Of a DNA stretch of 64,000 bases, positions 32,894 to 41,673 are shown piece by piece (position 1 is the first letter of the stretch; each line of letters opens with the position of its first letter). Origin of the DNA: Velocimicrobium porci. Lineage in GTDB: Bacteria > Bacillota > Clostridia > Lachnospirales > Lachnospiraceae. The notes under the pieces are model-generated. The model did not search any database, was not told where the DNA came from, and saw only the letters and a program-made list of their open reading frames with translations. The position numbers and the translations under genes were made by a program. The stretch lies in the NCBI RefSeq assembly GCF_009696045.1, contig NZ_VUMT01000005.1, positions 1 to 64,000 of the forward strand. Reading direction: 5' to 3'.

Positions 32894-33289
32894 ATGAAGG
32901 TAAATAAGAAACTATTGAAAGGATTAATAAGCGGAATATTAATATTATCACTTACTGCCTGTACAGAATCAGAGAGAGTTACATACAACATGAAACAAGA
33001 GGCTGAGAACTTTAATGTTTTAAGAAGATTTGCAGTAATTAACACAAGGACCGATAAGGTCGAATTTGAAATGATTGGTGCTTTCAGCAGAGAAGATTCG
33101 TCTGACAGTCAGGTTACTTTGGTAGTTGAAATGGAAGATGGAACATATAAGCGACATATAGTCGGATTGAACGAAAATACTATGTATATTATTGAAGATT
33201 TGGGTGGAGCGAAAGTCAACAAGTACAAATATCAAGTAAATTATATTCCGGAATCAATTGTACCGATTACAATTACAGAACATGATTAA
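32894..33289 (+). CDS. phage-encoded lipoprotein, beta-sandwich type
   Basis: 131 residues. Signal: MKVNKKLLKG, hydrophobic LISGILILSL and lipobox TAC (Cys23). The mature part (NFNVLRRFAVINTRTDKVEFEMIGAFS ... IIEDLGGAKVNKYKYQVNYIPESI) has a beta-rich pattern found in the so-called beta-sandwich lipoproteins of many phages. Surface lipoproteins of temperate phages often block superinfection, but nothing in the sequence proves this. GGTAGGGAAAGAA lies upstream. Confidence 0.65.
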   Translation: MKVNKKLLKGLISGILILSLTACTESERVTYNMKQEAENFNVLRRFAVINTRTDKVEFEMIGAFSREDSSDSQVTLVVEMEDGTYKRHIVGLNENTMYIIEDLGGAKVNKYKYQVNYIPESIVPITITEHD

Positions 33290-33319
33290 AAACCGTTACC
33301 AGAACAGTATGAGGAGATA

Positions 33320-33632
33320 ATGATGAATCAAGAAGAAGCAATAGAAATCTTAAAGAAAAACTATCCCAAAACAGCAAAAAAAGGTTGATGGAATATACGT
33401 AGGTGGCTTTGATGATGTTGATTGTGAATTTGGGCAGGCACTTACAATTGCAATATCGTCACTAACAAAACAAATACCAAACAAGATAAAAGAAGAGCGA
33501 TGGATTGATACAAAATGTGATTGTGGTTATACCTTTTCAGTCCATCACGGGGATGGATATTATTCTATCCCAAAAGAGAAGAAAACAAAGTATTGTCCTA
33601 TGTGTGGACAGGCTTTGGATTGGAAAGTTTAA
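33320..33632 (+). pseudogene. zinc-ribbon protein gene broken by a frameshift at an A7 run
   Basis: Frame 0 begins MMNQEEAIEILKKNYPKTAKK and stops at 33386-33388. In the +1 frame, translation continues from the same point as VDGIYVGGFDDVDCEFGQAL, through CDCGYTF...YCPMCGQALDWKV, to a stop at 33630-33632. The crossing point is seven A (33376-33382); six would restore one ~103-residue protein with a CxC/CxxC ribbon. It may be a mutation, a sequence error or slippage. GAGGAG precedes the start. Confidence 0.7.
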
Positions 33633-33645
33633 GGAGGTAGAGCAA

Positions 33646-34116
33646 ATGGAGAGAATTGAATGTGAAAAATGCCATCATTCAGAATTTGACAATGACAAGA
33701 TACGGTGCAAATCTAAAAAATGTCAGCCAGATTATGAAGATATGCGAGAGGCAAAAGAAGCATTATTACTATCTTTTCCGGGAAGCTTTATAAATGAGAG
33801 GAATGAATTCATTGCACATGTAAAGAGTAATCAATATTTCTTGCTTGATGATTGTGAATATCCGGAAGATATTGATTGTAAGGTGCTGGAGTGGTTTTCA
33901 AGAGCTGCTTGTAAAGGGCAACCATATAGCCAGGAATGGAGAAATATAAAGTGTAGAAAGTTTATGCTTGATGGCATAAACAACTATATGGATACCGGTT
34001 TTACAGAGGATGAAATGATGGAGATTTATACATACCTCGGCAATGCTTGTAATCATAAAAAGACTGTACGATTTATCGAGAGTGGATATGATTTTGATGA
34101 ATTATGGAAGAATTGA
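33646..34116 (+). CDS. phage protein with N-terminal cysteine cluster, 156 residues
   Basis: AAGGAGGTAGAGCAA precedes the ATG at 33646; an earlier TTG at 33505 would overlap the zinc-ribbon frame and lacks a site. CEKC and C-x5-C motifs (CEKCHHSEFDNDKIRCKSKKC) near the N terminus suggest metal binding. The rest is helical and acidic. I do not recognise it. Confidence 0.55.
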   Translation: MERIECEKCHHSEFDNDKIRCKSKKCQPDYEDMREAKEALLLSFPGSFINERNEFIAHVKSNQYFLLDDCEYPEDIDCKVLEWFSRAACKGQPYSQEWRNIKCRKFMLDGINNYMDTGFTEDEMMEIYTYLGNACNHKKTVRFIESGYDFDELWKN

Positions 34117-34385
34117 TTCGATAAACTGAAATTAGTAGAAAGGAGTAAGAGGTTTTCCCGGGAAGAAAAGACGTCTTTACTCCAAGAGAAAATGGCAAGG
34201 ACAAAAATAGAAGTACCAGAAGGATTACAAAGCGATTATACAAGTATTGAGAAAAGAAAAAGCATTACATATCTGTATATTATGTGGACGGCTTTATGCT
34301 CATGGTTAATAATAAGTGCCATTGAGCGGAAAAAATAAAAAAGTGACCCAACATTTCCCGTTCGTAATATGATATTATAATATTT

Positions 34386-34428
34386 GTAATAGAATATCTA
34401 TAACTAATAGAACAAAATATTCTATTAC
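34386..34428. repeat. 12-bp perfect inverted repeat upstream of the late genes
   Basis: GTAATAGAATAT (34386-34397) faces ATATTCTATTAC (34417-34428), 19 nt apart, AT-rich and without a T tract. It may be an operator, for example for the ArpU-like late regulator just downstream. Confidence 0.6.
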
Positions 34429-34468
34429 TAAGTCTGTAATATTCAGAAAAAGGTGCAAAGCACCTTAT

Positions 34469-34511
34469 GGCAGAAGTAGTAGGACTAAAGGGTTCAAATC
34501 CCTATTCTGCC
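34469..34511 (+). ncRNA. 43-nt tRNA-like minihelix (acceptor stem plus T arm)
   Basis: GGCAGAA (34469-34475) pairs with TTCTGCC (34505-34511) as a 7-bp acceptor stem. AGGG-TTCAAAT-CCCT (34489-34503) is a good T arm with the conserved GGTTCAAATCC. Only 13 nt lie where D and anticodon arms should be, and CCA is not encoded. It is a tRNA remnant or mimic, not a working tRNA. Confidence 0.55.
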
Positions 34512-34536
34512 TTATTAATACAACAGGGGGATGAAA

Positions 34537-34950
34537 ATGGAAAGCAAAGAAATTGAAAAAAAGCTGTGTTCAACACAGCAAATAAACAACGAAATAAAAT
34601 ATATGACAGAAGAATTGAAAAGATTAGAAGGGGAGTCATATGTTAAGGGCGGGAAAATAACAGGATTGCCGTCTGGTACAAAAACAAAAGATAACGTATC
34701 GGATAGAGCTATTAAAAAAGTAGAGCTAGAAGACCAAATAAAAGGAACGATAGCTTTGTTATATAAAGAAAGAAGAGAAGCAGAGGAAATAGTTTCTAAT
34801 GCCAGGGAATCTGAAAAAAGACAGATTCTAAGATTACGCTGTATAAATGGTATGACATGGAAACAGTTGGCAGCAGAACTGTTCATGGACGAAAAAACAG
34901 CAAGAAAAAAATACAAGGAAGCATTATCGGAATTGGCAGCAGTAATATAA
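34537..34950 (+). CDS. phage late transcription regulator, sigma-like (ArpU/RinA type)
   Basis: 137 residues. A helical N terminus with KITGLPSGTKTKDNVSDRAIKKVELEDQI is followed by a sigma region 4-like HTH: RQILRLRCINGMTWKQLAAELFMDEKTARKKYKEALSEL (about 95-133). This layout is that of ArpU/DUF1492-type proteins that switch on head and tail genes. The ATG at 34531 touches the GGGGG ribosome site, so the ATG at 34537 is preferred. It stands directly before HNH and terminase. Confidence 0.8.
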   Translation: MESKEIEKKLCSTQQINNEIKYMTEELKRLEGESYVKGGKITGLPSGTKTKDNVSDRAIKKVELEDQIKGTIALLYKERREAEEIVSNARESEKRQILRLRCINGMTWKQLAAELFMDEKTARKKYKEALSELAAVI

Positions 34951-35011
34951 GAGATTAACATAGCACGAGTAGACAACTCGTGCTTTTTGTTTACAAAAAA
35001 GGAGAAAAAAG

Positions 35012-35464
35012 ATGCTGAAAATGTGTGCATATTGTAAAAAAGTGCATGATTCTAAAAAAAATTGCCCGGAAAAAAACGAGGCTATAAAAAAACGAAATAA
35101 AAAAAACAAGAGTAAGTACGACAAATTTCGATGGACAAACAGATGGCGAAAGAAGGCAGAAGAAATTAAAGGAAGGGATTTGTATTTGTGTCAAGCATGT
35201 ATACGAAACTTAGATGGAACAGAACGAAAATATAATAGCAATGAGCAATCAGTTCATCATATCATCGCTTTGCATGAAGACTTTGATAAGAGATTAGAGA
35301 ATGAAAACCTTATCACTCTGTGTCGTACACATCATGAAATGGCAGAAGATGGGAGAATATCGAAGAAGGTATTGCTGGACATGGCAGCAGAACAAGAAGC
35401 AGAGAGAGGCACAGGAATAGATAGCATAACATTAGTCAAGGAAGGAATAGAAAAAAACAAATAG
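35012..35464 (+). CDS. HNH endonuclease
   Basis: 150 residues. An N-terminal CAYCKKVHDSKKNCP zinc site and CQACI are followed by the HNH core VHHIIALHEDFDKRLENENLITLCRTHHEMA. HNH proteins next to terminase cooperate with it in cos-type DNA packaging and cleavage. Position before terS fits, and suggests cohesive ends. AAAGGAGAAAAAAG precedes the ATG. Confidence 0.9.
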   Translation: MLKMCAYCKKVHDSKKNCPEKNEAIKKRNKKNKSKYDKFRWTNRWRKKAEEIKGRDLYLCQACIRNLDGTERKYNSNEQSVHHIIALHEDFDKRLENENLITLCRTHHEMAEDGRISKKVLLDMAAEQEAERGTGIDSITLVKEGIEKNK

Positions 35465-35606
35465 AATTTAAAATAAAAAGAAGATTTGAAATATACCCCC
35501 CTACTTTTTATACCTAAAAAATGTAGAGCTTTTAACACCGACTGGCCCCCTTCATTCATAAAATATTCCCACATCAGCTTTTAAACAATGAAAGGAAGTG
35601 AATGTA

Positions 35607-36176
35607 ATGCCAACACCGCCAAAACCATATGCAGTACTCAAGGCAGAAAAAAAATCACACCGGACAAAAAAAGAGCTGGAACTAAGAGAAAAAGGAGAAA
35701 AGTCATTAACGAGCGGTGCTGCATTTAAAGAACGGGCGAAGACGAAAAATAATATAGTCGCCCATAAAGAATTTTTAAGGATTAACAAAATCCTTTCCAA
35801 TATTGAAAAAAACGATGCACTATATGAACCTATCATTAACAGATATTGCGTTTTACAGGCAGAATGTGACGGGTTAGAAACAGAAAGGGAGTACCTGGTT
35901 GCACTTGTAAAGGAACTAAAGCAGACCTGGTCTGATATCAGTGCAGAAATAGACGACCCAGAAAGCAAAGCGGATTATCTTTTACAATTCACGAAAGAAT
36001 TTACGAAATTAGTTGCGAAAATAGAAAAATTGGATAAAGATTTGCAATCCAAAAGAAAAATGTTGCTAGAAATAGAAAAGGAGTGTGTAATGACAATTGC
36101 GTCGGCTCTTCGTTGTATTCCAAAAAAAGTAGAGAGTGAAGAAAATCCATTACTAAAGGCGTTGGCAGATGATTAA
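35607..36176 (+). CDS. terS: terminase small subunit, P27 family
   Basis: 189 residues. N-terminal MPTPPKP is usual for the family, the central helical region covers residues 40-150, and the C terminus (MTIASALRCIPKKVESEENPLLKALADD) is typical of P27-like subunits that recognise the packaging site. Start at 35607 after AAGGAAGTGAATGTA; a GTG at 35598 is in frame. It overlaps terL by 8 nt. Confidence 0.85.
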   Translation: MPTPPKPYAVLKAEKKSHRTKKELELREKGEKSLTSGAAFKERAKTKNNIVAHKEFLRINKILSNIEKNDALYEPIINRYCVLQAECDGLETEREYLVALVKELKQTWSDISAEIDDPESKADYLLQFTKEFTKLVAKIEKLDKDLQSKRKMLLEIEKECVMTIASALRCIPKKVESEENPLLKALADD

Positions 36177-37854
36177 AGAAAGCAAAGCGTATCAATATGC
36201 TATGTGGTGTATCAATCCACAAAATAGAAAGGTTGGAAAATATGTAAAAAAACAAGCAGAAGCATGGATAAAAATTGCAGATGGGAAAGATGCCGAGGCT
36301 TATATTGATGAAAAGGCATATAAAAAAATATGCAAAATATTAAAACTAATGATCCATCCTGATTTAAAATGCTCTATTTATGAAGGTTTAGAAGATTATG
36401 CGTGGTTTCTAATTACAGCAACCATGTGTACAAAATTAAAAAATGATGAAAATTTAGATATAAGATATTACGAAACAGCATTATTGGAGATTGCCAGAAA
36501 GAATTATAAGACCTTCAATTCCGCTGTTATTTTTATTATTTTAATGCTTACCGAGCCAATTTTTTCAAGATTTTTTAGTGTTGCTCCAGACCTTAAATTA
36601 TCGTCTGAACTTAAAATGGCAATTCGAAAAATTATAAAATCAAGCCCTATTTTGGTGGATGAATTTAAGATTTTGCGTAGTCAAATCATATGCAAAATCA
36701 CAGATAGCGAATATACACCGCTTGCTTATTCCAATGATGGAATGGATGGAAAGTTAGCACATGCTTTTTTAGCAGATGAAGCAGGAGCGTTAGATGAATA
36801 CCCAGTGGAAGCCATGAGGTCGTCGCAGATTACATTATTATCAGGATTAGGTATTATTATTTCTACCCAATACCCAAATGACAACAATGTGATGATTGAT
36901 GAAATTGACCGAGCAAAAAAAATATTAGATGGAGTTTCGAATTTAAGTAGTCGTTATTTTGCTCTACTTTATGAACCGGATGATGAATTTTTAAAAGATG
37001 ATTTATGGCAAACAGAGGATTTGGTTATTTATCAAAGCAATCCTGTTACAGTAAATAATCAAAGAATGTTTGAAAAAGTAGTAGAAAAAAGGGAGCTTGC
37101 AATTTTATATGAAAATAAACGAGAAAATTATCTATGTAAGCACAACAACATCAAATATATCGGATTGGGGACAGAAGGATATATTGATATTGCGAAAGTA
37201 AAGGAATGCAGAATAGAAGAGGATTTACAGTTTTGGATTGGGAAAAGAGTGTTTTTGGGGCTGGACTTATCGCAGACAGAAGATAATACAGCCTTAGCGA
37301 TGGTAACAGAATGGGAAGGAAAAATCTATGCGAAAGTATTTGGATTTATCCCAGAAGACAGAATTGCAATCAAATCAAAAAAAGAAAATGTAAACTATAA
37401 ACAAATGATAAAAGAGGGATATTGTTTTGCCTGTGGAGATGAAGTAATAGATTATTCATTTGTGGAAGAGTTTATTACGGAACTAGAAAACAAGTATGGA
37501 GTTGAAATTATTCAAATTGCATACGATCCTTACAATGCAATGTCAACTGTTCAAAAATTAGAGGCAGCAGGATATGAGTGCGTAAAAATCAAACAGCACT
37601 CTTCTATACTACACATGCCTACGAAATTATTAAAAGAGTTTGTGTTGAAAAAGGATTTTTGCTATGACACGAATAAATTGCTTGAAATTAACTTTCAAAA
37701 CGCCAGATGCACAGAAGACACAAATCTTAATAAATACGTAAACAAAAAAAGAAGTTCCGGGAAAGTGGACATGGTTGTAGCGTTAATTAATGCAATTTGC
37801 CTATTACAGCAAGAATTATTGTATGGCAGCAACTTTGTTGTCCAAACCTGTTAG
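36169..37854 (+). CDS. terL: terminase large subunit
   Basis: 561 residues, HK97-type. The ATPase half has a non-classical Walker A (LEIARKNYKTFNSAV, near 103) and Walker B AFLADEAG (near 202). The nuclease half shows GLDLSQTEDNTALA (Asp), YDPYNA and KVDMVVALINA, the three acidic motifs. It translocates and cuts DNA into the prohead. Normal length; follows terS with overlap. Confidence 0.93.
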   Translation: MIKESKAYQYAMWCINPQNRKVGKYVKKQAEAWIKIADGKDAEAYIDEKAYKKICKILKLMIHPDLKCSIYEGLEDYAWFLITATMCTKLKNDENLDIRYYETALLEIARKNYKTFNSAVIFIILMLTEPIFSRFFSVAPDLKLSSELKMAIRKIIKSSPILVDEFKILRSQIICKITDSEYTPLAYSNDGMDGKLAHAFLADEAGALDEYPVEAMRSSQITLLSGLGIIISTQYPNDNNVMIDEIDRAKKILDGVSNLSSRYFALLYEPDDEFLKDDLWQTEDLVIYQSNPVTVNNQRMFEKVVEKRELAILYENKRENYLCKHNNIKYIGLGTEGYIDIAKVKECRIEEDLQFWIGKRVFLGLDLSQTEDNTALAMVTEWEGKIYAKVFGFIPEDRIAIKSKKENVNYKQMIKEGYCFACGDEVIDYSFVEEFITELENKYGVEIIQIAYDPYNAMSTVQKLEAAGYECVKIKQHSSILHMPTKLLKEFVLKKDFCYDTNKLLEINFQNARCTEDTNLNKYVNKKRSSGKVDMVVALINAICLLQQELLYGSNFVVQTC

Positions 37855-37869
37855 AAAGGAAAGGTATAT

Positions 37870-39111
37870 ATGTTGTTATTTCATAAAAAAGAGGAAAGAG
37901 CAGAGCCAAAAGAAGAATCAAAAGAAGAAAGTGCGTTTGTAAATGCGTTGTTAGGAAATGACAATTTGACACGAGAAAAAGCATTGCAGATTCCGTCTGT
38001 GTATGCAAGTGTAAATAAAATTGGTGAAATAATTGGAACAATTCCAATACGATTATATAAAAAAGAGGAAAAAGAGGGAAAACAGGTTGTAAATGAGGTC
38101 AAACAAGACAATAGGTTATATCTGTTAAATGAAGACACAAAAGACACTATGACGGGTAAGCAATTTTGGAAAGCGGTGATAGAAGATTATTTTTTTGGCA
38201 AAGGAGCGTATATCTATATCAACAAAGTCGGAACCAAAGTTGCTTCGCTGCATTATGTAAGAGAAGAAGAGGTAAGTACAACAGAAATCATGAATCCAAT
38301 CTGGAAAGATTACAAAATACTGGTTCGTGGTTCTATGTATGAACCTTATGATTTTATCAAAATTCTTCGTAATACAAAAGATGGAGCAAAGGGAATTAGT
38401 ATGGTAGAAGAGCAGTCAACCGCTTTTAGTATCGCCTATGAATCAATGAGATATGAAAATAATCTCGTAAAAAAAGGCGGAAACAAAAAAGGTTTTTTGT
38501 TATCTGAAAAAAATTTAGCACAACACGCATTGGATAAATTAAAAGAAGCGTGGGAACGTTTGTATCGAAATAACGAAGACAATGTAGTTATTCTAAATAA
38601 TGGATTAAAGTTCCAAGAATCTTCGAATACATCGGTAGAAATGCAGCTAAACGAAAACAAAGAAAGCAATAGTAAAGAAATGAGTATGTTATTTAATATA
38701 CCAAATGCCATTATTAAGGGTAATGCAACAAAAGAAGATAATAAAAATTTTATAAAATATTGTATAAAACCTTTGACTGAGATTATAAGCAACTCGTTAA
38801 ATCGTGACCTTCTGACTGAAAAAGAAAAGACAGAGGGTTATTATTTTGCCTTTGATCTAAAAGAAGTTAGCAGAGGAGATGTGGAAGAAAGATATAAAGC
38901 ATATGAAATTGGAATTAAATCACATTTTTTACAACCAGATGAGGTTCGTAAAAAAGAAGATTTAGAGCCATTAGGAATTGATTGGATTGAATTAGGACTA
39001 GACTCAGTTCTTTACAATCCAAAAACTAAGGAAATATATACACCGAATACAAACGCAAAAGAAAATTTAGGAAAAACAACATTGAAAGGTGGTGAGAACG
39101 ATGAGGATTGA
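37870..39111 (+). CDS. portal protein, HK97 type
   Basis: 413 residues. ALQIPSVYASVNKIGEIIGTIPIRLYKK near the N terminus and GAYIYINKVG, YDFIKILRNTKDGAKGIS in the middle are HK97-portal signatures. It forms the 12-fold ring at the DNA entry vertex. AGAAAGGAAAGG precedes the ATG. Its 3' end overlaps the protease gene by 11 nt. Confidence 0.93.
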   Translation: MLLFHKKEERAEPKEESKEESAFVNALLGNDNLTREKALQIPSVYASVNKIGEIIGTIPIRLYKKEEKEGKQVVNEVKQDNRLYLLNEDTKDTMTGKQFWKAVIEDYFFGKGAYIYINKVGTKVASLHYVREEEVSTTEIMNPIWKDYKILVRGSMYEPYDFIKILRNTKDGAKGISMVEEQSTAFSIAYESMRYENNLVKKGGNKKGFLLSEKNLAQHALDKLKEAWERLYRNNEDNVVILNNGLKFQESSNTSVEMQLNENKESNSKEMSMLFNIPNAIIKGNATKEDNKNFIKYCIKPLTEIISNSLNRDLLTEKEKTEGYYFAFDLKEVSRGDVEERYKAYEIGIKSHFLQPDEVRKKEDLEPLGIDWIELGLDSVLYNPKTKEIYTPNTNAKENLGKTTLKGGENDED

Positions 39112-39673
39112 ACTTAGAAATGACAGTGTTTTGCTTGATGGCTACGTAAATGCAGTTGGACGTGATTCACGCCCCATTATTACGGTAAGAGGGAAATGCG
39201 TTGAGCAAATAGAACCAAGAGCATTTGAAAGAGCGTTGAAACGAGCAGAAAATATAGAATTGCTGTTGGATCATGATAAAAACAAAAGACTGGGTTCTAC
39301 AAAAGAAGGAAATCTTAAGCTAAAAGAGGATAATATCGGTTTGAGAGCGATTTGCACAGTAACTGACCCAGAAGTAATTGAAAAAGCAAGAAAAAACGAA
39401 TTAAGAGGCTGGTCTTTTGGTATGTATGTAAAAGAAGATACCATAGAAGAACGTAGCGAGGGAATACCAAGAAGATGCGTATCAGAACTGGAACTATTTG
39501 AAGTATCAATTATTGATACCAGAATGAATCCTTGTTATGTCGGTACCTCAATTGAACAACGAGCAGAAGAAGAAATCATAAAGGAACAGAGAGGAGAAGA
39601 GTTTCAAGCTACCACGGAAAATTTAGAAACTAAAAACTATGAAAAATATGAAAAGAGATTAAAGGCACTTTAG
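39101..39673 (+). CDS. prohead maturation protease, HK97 type
   Basis: 190 residues. LLLDHDKNKRLGS contains the catalytic His, RGWSFGM the Ser, and ELELFEVSIIDTRMNP the third part of the U35 active site. It removes the scaffolding part of the capsid protein. The start at 39101 follows GGTGGTGAG; the in-frame GTG at 39089 is part of the ribosome-site context. Confidence 0.9.
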   Translation: MRIELRNDSVLLDGYVNAVGRDSRPIITVRGKCVEQIEPRAFERALKRAENIELLLDHDKNKRLGSTKEGNLKLKEDNIGLRAICTVTDPEVIEKARKNELRGWSFGMYVKEDTIEERSEGIPRRCVSELELFEVSIIDTRMNPCYVGTSIEQRAEEEIIKEQRGEEFQATTENLETKNYEKYEKRLKAL

Positions 39674-39700
39674 TGAGTGCTTATTTTTATGGAGGAAAAT

Positions 39701-40873
39701 ATGAACAGACAAAGAAGAGTAGCAGAATATAGAGCAGAATTAAAACTTCTATCAGAACAACGAGCAGAATTAAAAGAACAATTAGAGCAGATTATTGCAA
39801 AAGCAAAACAAGAAAATCGAGCTATTTCAGAAGAAGAAGCTACACAATTCGATGAATTAGAACAAAAAATCAAAAATATTGATAAAACAATCGAATTAGA
39901 AAATCGGGCGAGAAAGATTGGAGAGCCAGAGAAAACAAAAGAAAAAGAAAACATTGAACCAGAAGAAAAAGAAGTAAGAGCATTTACAGATTATATTAAG
40001 GGGATTGTTACAGAAGAAAGGTCAGACAGTAATTTTACAGTTGGGGATAATGGGGCAGTTATTCCTACAAGTATTGCAAATAAAATTATTGAACGGGTAA
40101 AAGACATTTGTCCGATTTTTGAGATGGCAACAAGATATAACGTAGGTGGAACATTGACAATTCCTTACTACGATGAATCAACGCAACAAATTACAATGTC
40201 ATATGCGGATGAATTTCAAGAATTGGAAGCTACAAGTGGAAAATTAACCAGTATTTCTTTAACAGGATTTTTGGCGGGAGTACTTACAAAAATTTCAAAG
40301 AGACTGCTCAACAATAGCAATTTTGACCTAATGAATTTTATCATCAAAAAAGTGGCAGAATCGGCAAAAGAATGGATTGAAAAAGAATTATTGTTAGGTA
40401 CCGAAACTAAAATAGAAGGACTTTCGAAAGCAACTCAAGTTGTAACTGCCAATTCAGCGATTGCCATTACAGTTGATGAATTGATGGATACACAAGATAG
40501 TGTACCAGATACATTCCAAAATGGTTCAATTTGGATCATGAACCGAAAGACAAGAAATGCAATCCGAAAATTAAAAGATAATGACGGAAATTATCTCTTA
40601 AATCGAGATATTTCTTCTAAGTGGGGTTACACATTGCTCGGAAAGGATGTTTATACAACTGATACAATGCCAGAGATGGGGGCAGGAAAAACAGTTGTAT
40701 ATTACGGAGATATGACAGGTTTAGCAATTAAAGTTACAGAAGACATAACTTTAGAGGTGTTGCGAGAAAAATATGCAACACAACATTCAATTGGTGTAGT
40801 TGCATGGCTTGAAATGGATTCTAAAATTGAAAATAATCAAAAAATTTCAGCCTTAAAAATGAAAGCAGAATAG
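39701..40873 (+). CDS. major capsid protein, HK97 fold, with N-terminal scaffold
   Basis: 390 residues. The first ~100 form a coiled coil (RQRRVAEYRAELKLL ... EKENIEPEEKEV), which acts as scaffold and is cut off by the protease. The rest has the HK97 core: GAVIPTSIANKIIERV, then YVTANSA-like VVTANSAIAITVDELMD, IWIMNRKTRNAIRKLKD and GKDVYTTDTMPEM. The start at 39701 has GGAGGAAAAT before it. Confidence 0.93.
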   Translation: MNRQRRVAEYRAELKLLSEQRAELKEQLEQIIAKAKQENRAISEEEATQFDELEQKIKNIDKTIELENRARKIGEPEKTKEKENIEPEEKEVRAFTDYIKGIVTEERSDSNFTVGDNGAVIPTSIANKIIERVKDICPIFEMATRYNVGGTLTIPYYDESTQQITMSYADEFQELEATSGKLTSISLTGFLAGVLTKISKRLLNNSNFDLMNFIIKKVAESAKEWIEKELLLGTETKIEGLSKATQVVTANSAIAITVDELMDTQDSVPDTFQNGSIWIMNRKTRNAIRKLKDNDGNYLLNRDISSKWGYTLLGKDVYTTDTMPEMGAGKTVVYYGDMTGLAIKVTEDITLEVLREKYATQHSIGVVAWLEMDSKIENNQKISALKMKAE

Positions 40874-40886
40874 GAGATGAAGCGGC

Positions 40887-41045
40887 ATGGTGGTAAAGGC
40901 ACTTATTAGCTTTTCAGGTCGCATTTCCATGTATGAAGGGGAAGAAAGGGACATCAAAGAAGATGCCCTTTTTTCTGACTTACTAAAGGCTGGATATATA
41001 GAACCTGTAAAGAAAGCGAAAAAAGGAAAAAAAGATGAAAGTTAG
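40887..41045 (+). CDS. small head-region protein, 52 residues
   Basis: GGAG lies 10 nt upstream. The product MVVKALISFSGRISMYEGEERDIKEDALFSDLLKAGYIEP with a Lys-rich tail matches the small proteins that often sit just after the capsid gene in Firmicutes phages; the DLLKAGY(I/V)E motif is characteristic. It overlaps the next gene by 11 nt. The role is unknown, possibly capsid decoration or a head-completion factor. Confidence 0.65.
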   Translation: MVVKALISFSGRISMYEGEERDIKEDALFSDLLKAGYIEPVKKAKKGKKDES

Positions 41046-41331
41046 TGAAATAAATACGGATTACCTAAGTACATATCTAAAACTTGATGATCCGGAAGAG
41101 GAAACAATACAAGAATTAGAAGTAATGAAAATGGCAGCAGTCGAACTTGTGAAGAGCTATACAGGATTAACAGAAACAGAGATAGAAGAACATGAGGATA
41201 TAACAATAGCTGCATTAGTATTAATAGGGGACATGTATGACAATAGAAACATGTACCTGGATTACAAAAATACAAAATTAAATAAAACAGTGATGTTAAT
41301 TTTGGACATGTATTCGGTCAACCTATTGTAA
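41035..41331 (+). CDS. head-tail connector protein, gp6-like
   Basis: 98 residues. YLSTYLKLDDPEEETIQELEVMKMAAVELVKSYTGL and IAALVLIGDMYDNRNMY are the pattern of HK97 gp6-like connectors that form the ring below the portal. The position after the capsid genes agrees. Confidence 0.88.
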   Translation: MKVSEINTDYLSTYLKLDDPEEETIQELEVMKMAAVELVKSYTGLTETEIEEHEDITIAALVLIGDMYDNRNMYLDYKNTKLNKTVMLILDMYSVNLL

Positions 41332-41340
41332 GGAGTAATT

Positions 41341-41673
41341 ATGGGAATCAATATCGGAAAATTAAATAAACGAATCACGATATTATCATATCAAGAAAGT
41401 GAAGATGAAATGGGGCAGTCAACACAAGAACTGAAACCATATAAAAGGGTATGGGCGACAATTAAGCCTTTGAGAGGAAGAGAATACTGGGAAGCTAAAA
41501 AAGTGCAAGAGGAAGTTGTATACAAAATCACAACGAGATACATAAAAGGAATTACATCAGATATGTTAATTCAATATAAGGAGAAAATATTTGAAATTAA
41601 TTCTGTTATAAATGTGGAAGAATCAGATTTGATACTAGAAATGCAATGCACAGAGAAGGTGAAACATGGCTGA
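41341..41673 (+). CDS. head closure protein, SPP1 gp16-like
   Basis: 110 residues. MGINIGKLNKRITILSYQESEDEMGQ and RVWATIKPLRGREYWEAKKV are the family's usual features. It seals the connector after packaging. It overlaps the next gene by 8 nt. Confidence 0.88.
   Translation: MGINIGKLNKRITILSYQESEDEMGQSTQELKPYKRVWATIKPLRGREYWEAKKVQEEVVYKITTRYIKGITSDMLIQYKEKIFEINSVINVEESDLILEMQCTEKVKHG

Larger units (their letters stand above)
34117..34536 (+). other. structured non-coding region between early and late genes
   Basis: No supported gene. It contains: an imperfect long hairpin GGAGTAAGA/TCTTTACTCC (about 34142-34183); a 48-codon frame at 34192-34338 without a ribosome site, beside a broken zinc-finger-like frame (HICILCGRLYAHG); a 12-bp inverted repeat (34386-34397 with 34417-34428); a small GGTGC-AAA-GCACC stem (34452-34464); and the tRNA-like element at 34469-34511. 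Such a cluster may hold the late promoter or a regulatory RNA. Confidence 0.5.

Noticed and set aside
34192-34338. 48-codon frame and a zinc-finger-like frame in the late leader
   Set aside because: No Shine-Dalgarno for the first. The second (HICILCGRLYAHG) is interrupted by stops and frame changes and is at best a decayed remnant.
34430-34511. Complete tRNA or tmRNA gene
   Set aside because: No D or anticodon arm can be fitted between the acceptor and T arms, and the pairing partner of the 3' acceptor strand is only 43 nt away.
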